A DNA stretch of 15,579 nt from Chloroflexota bacterium. GTDB lineage: Bacteria > Chloroflexota > Anaerolineae > Anaerolineales > UBA11858. This document shows, in pieces, positions 11,461 through 15,579 of the stretch. The stretch spans positions 1 through 15,579 of the forward strand of contig DAOUWT010000029.1 of the NCBI GenBank assembly GCA_030666985.1, in the 5' to 3' direction. The position numbers were made by a program, and so were the translations under genes. Below the pieces are notes generated by a model. That model was not told the DNA's origin and made no database searches. It saw only the letters and a list, made by a program, of their open reading frames with translations. How positions within the stretch are numbered: position 1 is the stretch's first letter; the number at the start of each line of letters is the position of its first letter.

Positions 11461-12326
11461 CAATCTTTACTTACTCGCCTCAAAAAGCCACTGATAACTT
11501 CAAACACCCTCTCCGGTGCTTCGAGAGGAGCCAAATGGCCCGTTTCTGGGATGGTATGTAGTTTTGCATGGGGGAGACGTTTTAGCAGCCTTTGGGCTAC
11601 TCGATCTCCGAAGGCGTCTGTGTCTGCGCCCTGGACGAGCAAGACGGGGAGTTCCAGCTTCGGGGCACGCCGCCAGATGAAGGGGTCGTGCGCCCCTGCC
11701 GTGGCATAGATGCGTGCTTCCCACACGGGGGAATAGACCAGGATCGCCTCACCGTCAGGCTCCACGTGGGAGAGAGCGTTTACATAGGCGCGTAAGCCTT
11801 GGTCAGGGATACGGCGGAAGATGGACTTGGTTCGATAGTTTTCGTACATCGCTTCTCGGCTCGAAAAACGACGCCTGCGCTTGAGCGCTCCCTTGATGAG
11901 GGGGTGGAGGCGATACTGCAATCCCAGCTTTTTCACTATGCCCCAGGCCACACTCATCCACGGCATGAAGAGGATAGGTTCTACAAGCACCAAGGCCCGA
12001 AAAAGTTCTGGTCGCTGCAAGGCAGCCATCAGCGTGGAGGTGGCTCCCACGGAGTGTCCCACGCCAATGATCTTGTTCTGCTCGGGCGAGGTCTTGTTCC
12101 TGTATGACTCCAAAAATCTCAGGAGGTCATCTCCCAAAACGCCCCAATGGGAGACCTCTTCCGGGTCAGCGTTGGGCCATAAGGGTCGAAAAGAAGAAGC
12201 CACTACCCGGTACTCGGATGTGAAATATTCGAGAAAGGGAGCATAAGCTCCAGGGGGATAGCCGTTGGCATGGGCGAAGTGCAAAAGGTCGCCACCTGCG
12301 CTGAGAGTGATGTGTGGGATGGTCAT
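11460..12326 (-). CDS. Alpha/beta hydrolase
   Basis: The 288-residue product has a complete alpha/beta-hydrolase core. HFAHANGYPPGAY (about 16-28) is the oxyanion-hole region of the HGNG-like type. GVGHSVGA (88-95) holds the nucleophile Ser92, VLLVQGADTDAF the acid (Asp235 or Asp237) and ETGHLAPLEAPE the base His264. A cap region with several Arg residues (LIKGALKRRRRFSS) lies at about 143-156. The substrate cannot be read from sequence; esterase, lipase or C-C hydrolase are all possible. Its ATG overlaps the stop of the preceding small membrane protein gene (ATGA), so translation is coupled. The stop abuts a heptamer repeat. Confidence 0.9.
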   Translation of the reverse strand: MTIPHITLSAGGDLLHFAHANGYPPGAYAPFLEYFTSEYRVVASSFRPLWPNADPEEVSHWGVLGDDLLRFLESYRNKTSPEQNKIIGVGHSVGATSTLMAALQRPELFRALVLVEPILFMPWMSVAWGIVKKLGLQYRLHPLIKGALKRRRRFSSREAMYENYRTKSIFRRIPDQGLRAYVNALSHVEPDGEAILVYSPVWEARIYATAGAHDPFIWRRAPKLELPVLLVQGADTDAFGDRVAQRLLKRLPHAKLHTIPETGHLAPLEAPERVFEVISGFLRRVSKD

Positions 12327-12547
12327 TCTTCTGGTTTTATCCCCAGTAGTTTGCGGAGCAGGCTGAAGCGTTCGCTTTTAGGTTGTTCTTCTTTGCTAAT
12401 TTGACGTAATGCGAGAGCCAAGACAAGCAGTGCCATACCACCAAAACAAAAATTAAAATAGAAACTGCTTTTGGTAGGCGCGGCCAAAAACACAACCAAT
12501 AATAACAAGCCCACTATGAGAAAGAAATTTCCGAGTTTTCGAGTCAT
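12323..12547 (-). CDS. Small two-helix membrane protein coupled to the hydrolase
   Basis: The 74-residue product has a helix at about 5-23 (LGNFFLIVGLLLLVVFLAA) and a second at about 29-48 (FYFNFCFGGMALLVLALALR). A charged tail (SKEEQPKSERFSLLRKLLGIKPEE) follows. I recognise no family. Four bases of overlap (ATGA) with the hydrolase gene mark a two-gene operon. No SD is seen; TAGACT lies 8 nt before the ATG, so a leaderless transcript is possible, though this box is in repeat-like sequence. Confidence 0.7.
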   Translation of the reverse strand: MTRKLGNFFLIVGLLLLVVFLAAPTKSSFYFNFCFGGMALLVLALALRQISKEEQPKSERFSLLRKLLGIKPEE

Positions 12548-12717
12548 GGTGTGTTAGTCTAGTAGTCGGGTAGTCGCTAGTCCGATTCATCCATTACAAG
12601 CTCGAGGGGGAACGCGGCATACAGTAGTAGCCGTGCGCCAGTTCCCCCGGATTCAGCCCGCTGGATCTGGCGATCCAGCTTGAGCGTGGTCAGCGGAAGT
12701 TATTTGTGGACAGCCCT
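12548..12717. other. Intergenic stretch with TAGTC repeats and a hairpin
   Basis: Bases 12553-12580 repeat TAGTC-type words in steps of 7-8. A perfect 8-bp hairpin GCTGGATC/GATCCAGC (12660-12667 and 12672-12679, loop TGGC) follows the threonine aldolase stop on the minus strand. It lacks a T-run. No gene is visible. Confidence 0.55.
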
Positions 12718-13761
12718 TTAGGAGGCGGAAAATACTTTTTGGAAGGCCGCGCCCACTTTTTCTACATCACCTTCTTCGATCCAATAATGGGTGACAAGGC
12801 GAAAGCGGCGTTGTGAGGTGGCTCCCACCAGAACGCCGTATTGGCGCAATTTCTCGGCTACCTGGGGAGCTTCAAGGGGGACATTTTCCCGCAGGGCGCA
12901 GTAGACCATGTTGGTGGCGGGGGTGTCTGTCTCCAGTTGCAGGTGGGGGATTTTTCCTAGCCTGCGGGCCAGTCGCTGGGCTGTGGCGTGATCCTCTCCC
13001 AGGCGGGGGAGGACGGTCTTCAGGGCAATGATGCCAGCCGCAGCGATGATCCCGGCCTGACGCATCCCGCCCCCCAGCATCTTCCGCATCCGCCGGGAAT
13101 GGGCGATGAATTTTTCGCTGCCGCAAAGCACAGAGCCAACCGGAGCGGCCAAACCTTTACTGAGGCAAAAGGTCACAGAATCAGCGGGAGCGGCCAATGC
13201 GGCGGGTTCCACGTTCAGGGCTACAGCAGCGTTGAAGATGCGTGCCCCGTCCAGGTGCAGTTTCAGGCCCCGGGCCCGGGCTAAATCCCCCACTTGGTGG
13301 GTGTACTCAACCGTGAGGGGGGTGCCGCCGCAGCGGTTATGGGTATTCTCCAGGGTTATCAGGCGCGTGGGGGGAAAATGCTCGTTATCAGGCCGGATGG
13401 CGTTTTCGATGTCTTCCAGGCGCAAGGTGCCGTCGCTTTGGTTGGGGATAGTGTGGGGGTGGATGCCGCCTAAAGCGGAGATTCCGCCCGCTTCATACAA
13501 AAAGGTGTGGGCCAAATCTCCCAGGATTATTTCATCCCCCCGCCCGCAATGGGACAGGATAGCGGCCAGGTTTCCCATGGTTCCCGAGGGAAGAAATAGG
13601 CCGGCTTCTTTTCCCAGTAGAGCGGCAGACATTTCTTCGAGGCGATTCACGGTGGGGTCTTCCCTGTAAACATCGTCTCCCACTTTGGCTGAGGCCATGG
13701 CCTTGCGCATTTGGGGCGTGGGTTTGGTGACTGTGTCGGAGCGAAGGTCAATGATTTTCAT
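12718..13761 (-). CDS. ltaE: Low-specificity threonine aldolase
   Basis: The 347-residue PLP enzyme cleaves L-threonine or L-allo-threonine to glycine and acetaldehyde. The start IDLRSDTVTKPTPQMRKAM is the family hallmark. GDDVYREDPTVNRLE (28-42), the phosphate-binding FLPSGTMGNLAA (56-67), HLDGARIFNAA (169-179, Asp171 contacts the PLP ring) and TFCLSKGLAAPVGS (197-210, Schiff-base Lys202) follow. Length is normal. The SD AAGGAA (13776-13771), 9 nt before the ATG, is inside an octamer repeat, so the repeat now supplies the ribosome site. Related beta-eliminating lyases share the fold, but motif order and length favour threonine aldolase. Confidence 0.94.
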   Translation of the reverse strand: MKIIDLRSDTVTKPTPQMRKAMASAKVGDDVYREDPTVNRLEEMSAALLGKEAGLFLPSGTMGNLAAILSHCGRGDEIILGDLAHTFLYEAGGISALGGIHPHTIPNQSDGTLRLEDIENAIRPDNEHFPPTRLITLENTHNRCGGTPLTVEYTHQVGDLARARGLKLHLDGARIFNAAVALNVEPAALAAPADSVTFCLSKGLAAPVGSVLCGSEKFIAHSRRMRKMLGGGMRQAGIIAAAGIIALKTVLPRLGEDHATAQRLARRLGKIPHLQLETDTPATNMVYCALRENVPLEAPQVAEKLRQYGVLVGATSQRRFRLVTHYWIEEGDVEKVGAAFQKVFSAS

Positions 13762-13770
13762 ATGGGATAG

Positions 13771-13822
13771 TTCCTTAGTTTCTTAGTTTGGTAGTTGGGT
13801 AGTTGGGTAGTTGGGTGGTCTG
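13771..13822. repeat. Octamer tandem repeat (TTGGGTAG family)
   Basis: Six 8-bp steps run from 13771: TTCCTTAG, TTTCTTAG, TTTGGTAG, TTGGGTAG, TTGGGTAG, TTGGGTGG. The first unit carries the SD of ltaE on the minus strand. Confidence 0.85.
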
Positions 13823-13838
13823 AGTGGTTGGGATGGTA

Positions 13839-13976
13839 CTGTTTCCTGTTTTCCTGTTTTCCTGCTCTCCTGTTCCCCTGATTCCCTGTTCTCCTGTTTT
13901 CCTGATTCCCTAGTTCCCTAGTCACTAGTCACTAGTCACTGATTCCTAATCCCTCATTACCTCACTCGCAACTCAT
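13839..13976. repeat. Tandem repeat that changes period from 8 to 7 bp (CTGTTTTC to CTAGTCA)
   Basis: From 13846 to 13917 nine 8-bp units read CTGTTTTC, CTGTTTTC, CTGCTCTC, CTGTTCCC, CTGATTCC, CTGTTCTC, CTGTTTTC, CTGATTCC, CTAGTTCC. From 13918 the period becomes 7: CTAGTCA three times, CTGATTC, CTAATCC, CTCATTA. The 7-bp phase runs on into the rluD stop codon (13957-13959) and its last codons. Confidence 0.9.
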
Positions 13977-14925
13977 CTAATATTTGAACCAGGTCAGCAG
14001 GGAGAGGAGCCTCGAATGCTCGCTGTTCGGTCTCGCCGGGGATGATGATGGAAAGGCGGGCGGCGTGCAAAAACTGCCGCTTTAGGGGCAGAGTAGGCTT
14101 TTTGCGGCCATAGACTGTATCGCCAACGACAGGACATTCCAAAAATGCCAGGTGTACCCTAATTTGGTGGGTGCGCCCCGTGAGGATAAATATTTTTAGC
14201 AGGGTGTGGTTTGTGAAACCTTCGATGGTGTGATATTCGCTGATGGCCTCTTTTCCGTGCTTGGCTAGAAGCGGGGCCATGCGCTGGCGGTGGGTGTGGT
14301 CCCGCCCGATGGCAACCTCTATCCGTCCCTTGGGGGTGGGGGGATGCCCATCCACGAGGGCGTGGTACTCTTTTTCTACGGTGCGTTCCTGGAATTGGGC
14401 CTGCAAGAAATGCTGGGCGTGATCGTTCTTGGCCATGAGGATGAGGCCAGAGGTGTCTTGGTCCAGGCGGTGGACTAGCCCGGGACGTTTGACGCCGCCC
14501 ACCCCTTCAATTTCGGGGGAATGCGCCAGAGCGGCCTGAACCAGCGTCCCGGACGAGTGTCCCGGCGCAGGGTGGACGACCATCCCGGCCGGCTTGTTGA
14601 TCACTAAAATATCTTCATTCTCGAAGATCACGTCGAGGGGAATCTCTTCGGGGGTCAGGTGGGTTGGCTGGGGGGGAGGAATGTGAACCCTGATCTCTGT
14701 GCCTGGGGAAATTTTTTCTCCCGTTTTTTGGGCAGGCCGGCCATCAACGAGAACTTCTCCGGCTTTTATTAATTTCTGAATCTTGGAACGGGAGTAGTCT
14801 TCTAGCTCAGCGGCTAGAATTTTATCTAAGCGCATTTTTGCGCCGCGTTCTTCTGCGCCACGTTCTTCTATGCCCTGCTCTTCGGCCTCTCCCTGATAGG
14901 AAATGATAAAGCTTTTTTCACTCAT
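13957..14925 (-). CDS. rluD: RluD-family 23S rRNA pseudouridine synthase
   Basis: The 322-residue product should convert uridines to pseudouridine in 23S rRNA. An S4 RNA-binding domain covers about 31-80 (MRLDKILAAELEDYSRSKIQKLI...). The catalytic domain follows, with LVINKPAGMVVHPAPGH and the active-site motif GLVHRLDQDTSGLILMAK (Asp155). FILTGRTHQIRVHLAFLECPVVGD and FLHAARL complete the RluA/RluD pattern. I chose ATG 14925, which overlaps the lspA stop (ATGAGTGA) and has AAGGAA upstream. The usual RluD start would be the ATG at 14835, so there is a 30-residue Glu/Gly/Arg extension made of 15-bp repeats. The last residues (ELRVR) are encoded by repeat sequence. RluD beside lspA is a common arrangement. 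Confidence 0.93.
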   Translation of the reverse strand: MSEKSFIISYQGEAEEQGIEERGAEERGAKMRLDKILAAELEDYSRSKIQKLIKAGEVLVDGRPAQKTGEKISPGTEIRVHIPPPQPTHLTPEEIPLDVIFENEDILVINKPAGMVVHPAPGHSSGTLVQAALAHSPEIEGVGGVKRPGLVHRLDQDTSGLILMAKNDHAQHFLQAQFQERTVEKEYHALVDGHPPTPKGRIEVAIGRDHTHRQRMAPLLAKHGKEAISEYHTIEGFTNHTLLKIFILTGRTHQIRVHLAFLECPVVGDTVYGRKKPTLPLKRQFLHAARLSIIIPGETEQRAFEAPLPADLVQILDELRVR

Positions 14926-15430
14926 CCAGAGTTTCCTTAGTTCCGGCATCTTCCTTGTTAGCTCTTCGTTCCTCGAACCATATTCCCAGGAGTAAAGCTC
15001 CCGCCCCTACGGTAATGCAGGAATCGGCTACGTTGAAGACCGGGAAGCTGCCCACGGAGATGAAGTCAATGACATGACCGCGAGCTAAACGGTCAACTAA
15101 ATTGCCAATTGCGCCGCCAAGCTGCATTGCCAATGCCAGGCGGAGAAAGAAATCACCGGCAGGAATTTGGGGGAAATAATAAATGATCACCAGCACGACA
15201 ATGAAGGCTAGGATGGTGAAGAAAAGTCCCAAGCCTTGAGCAATTCCAAAAGCTGCTCCTGTGTTGCTCCAATGAACTATACGGGCATAGGGTCTCAGCC
15301 ATTCCCATGGCATCCAGGCCTCATTAAAACCTAAATTAGAACGGACGAGTGATTTTGTCCATTGGTCTAGGGCGACTATCAGGCCGGCTACCGGCAATAA
15401 AAAAGTATAAGCATGAAGATATTTTTTCAA
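14918..15430 (-). CDS. lspA: Lipoprotein signal peptidase (signal peptidase II)
   Basis: The 170-residue inner-membrane aspartyl protease removes signal peptides from prolipoproteins after lipid transfer. It has four hydrophobic helices. LDQWTK (21-26), HWSNTGAAFGI (53-63), GGAIGNLVDRLARGHVIDFI (105-124, catalytic Asp113) and FPVFNVADSCITVG (129-142, catalytic Asp136) are all the conserved blocks. Length is normal. It starts at TTG 15430 with GGAGG 5 nt upstream. The stop overlaps the start of rluD by 8 nt, so the two are translated in tandem. Its expected clients include the substrate-binding lipoprotein at the left edge. Confidence 0.96.
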   Translation of the reverse strand: MKKYLHAYTFLLPVAGLIVALDQWTKSLVRSNLGFNEAWMPWEWLRPYARIVHWSNTGAAFGIAQGLGLFFTILAFIVVLVIIYYFPQIPAGDFFLRLALAMQLGGAIGNLVDRLARGHVIDFISVGSFPVFNVADSCITVGAGALLLGIWFEERRANKEDAGTKETLDE

Positions 15431-15466
15431 ACAAGCCTCCAGGGTATTGTTGTAGTCAGAGCATCA

Positions 15467-15479
15467 TTTTACCGTAAAA
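15467..15479. promoter_or_regulatory. Palindrome upstream of lspA
   Basis: TTTTAC-C-GTAAAA is a perfect 6+1+6 palindrome 37 bp before the lspA start. On the minus strand it overlaps a TAAAAT -10-like box. It may be an operator, or chance in AT-rich DNA. Confidence 0.3.
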
Positions 15480-15486
15480 GTGGTGT

Positions 15487-15535
15487 ATTGGGGATTGGTT
15501 ATTGGTTATTGGATATTAGATATTGGGTATTGGAA
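15487..15535. repeat. Heptamer tandem repeat (CCAAT family) at the right edge
   Basis: Seven exact 7-bp steps: ATTGGGG, ATTGGTT, ATTGGTT, ATTGGAT, ATTAGAT, ATTGGGT, ATTGGAA. It lies upstream of lspA, between it and a probable divergent gene beyond the window. Confidence 0.95.
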
Positions 15536-15540
15536 AAGTA

Positions 15541-15569
15541 TGGAGAAACTCGAAGAGGCGTGCTATAAT
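15541..15569 (+). promoter_or_regulatory. Possible promoter for a divergent gene beyond the window
   Basis: A perfect TATAAT (15564-15569), preceded by TGC (15561-15563), has a weak -35 (TGGAGA, 4 of 6) 17 bp upstream. The window ends before any gene starts. Confidence 0.4.
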
Positions 15570-15579
15570 CTTCCAAGTA

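Noticed and set aside
11296..11463. Longer N-terminus for the CPBP protease
   Set aside because: The added 56 residues are translated repeats, and a good SD sits at the internal ATG 11295.

Overview
The window looks like a chromosomal stretch of a free-living bacterium, most likely a member of the Chloroflexota (Anaerolineae-like). This is an inference from gene content, the medium GC, the abundance of short tandem 7-bp and 8-bp repeats between genes, and several promoters whose -10 box sits only 9 nt from a start codon. No marker here proves the phylum. There is no prophage, CRISPR array, rRNA or tRNA.

Layout. At the left edge (1-700) a truncated substrate-binding lipoprotein gene runs leftward. 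Upstream of it lies a leader-like unit on the same strand: a near-consensus promoter, a 17-codon basic ORF, competing stems and an intrinsic terminator. Next (700-2683, + strand) come a 7-bp repeat tract, two small membrane-protein genes separated by another repeat tract, and a PfkB-family sugar/nucleoside kinase. All genes from 2976 to the right edge are on the - strand. In order of transcription from the right they are: lspA and rluD (overlapping), a threonine aldolase, a small membrane protein coupled to an alpha/beta hydrolase, a CPBP-type membrane protease, a vapBC toxin-antitoxin pair, a lactate-permease-family transporter, a DUF234-type AAA ATPase with its own palindromic operator, a 59-residue membrane protein, infC and rplT, and a macro-domain hydrolase followed 3 nt later by a TrmH/SpoU rRNA methyltransferase.

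Main points. (1) infC appears to start at an AUA codon. (2) A 186-bp MITE-like element with terminal inverted repeats and a perfect 9-bp target duplication sits in the infC 5' leader. A related element end lies near 10300. (3) rpmI (L35) is absent from its usual place between infC and rplT; repeat DNA is there instead. (4) Heptamer and octamer repeat tracts of different sequence fill most intergenic gaps, run into gene 3' ends and supply stop codons. (5) The leader-like unit at 480-690 carries an Arg-x-Arg motif like those of macrolide-sensing arrest peptides, but no resistance gene follows it.

Most genes are housekeeping: translation, rRNA modification, lipoprotein maturation, transport and amino acid metabolism. 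I see no multi-gene system that is clearly new. The most novel-looking items are the orphan leader unit and the repeat and MITE biology.
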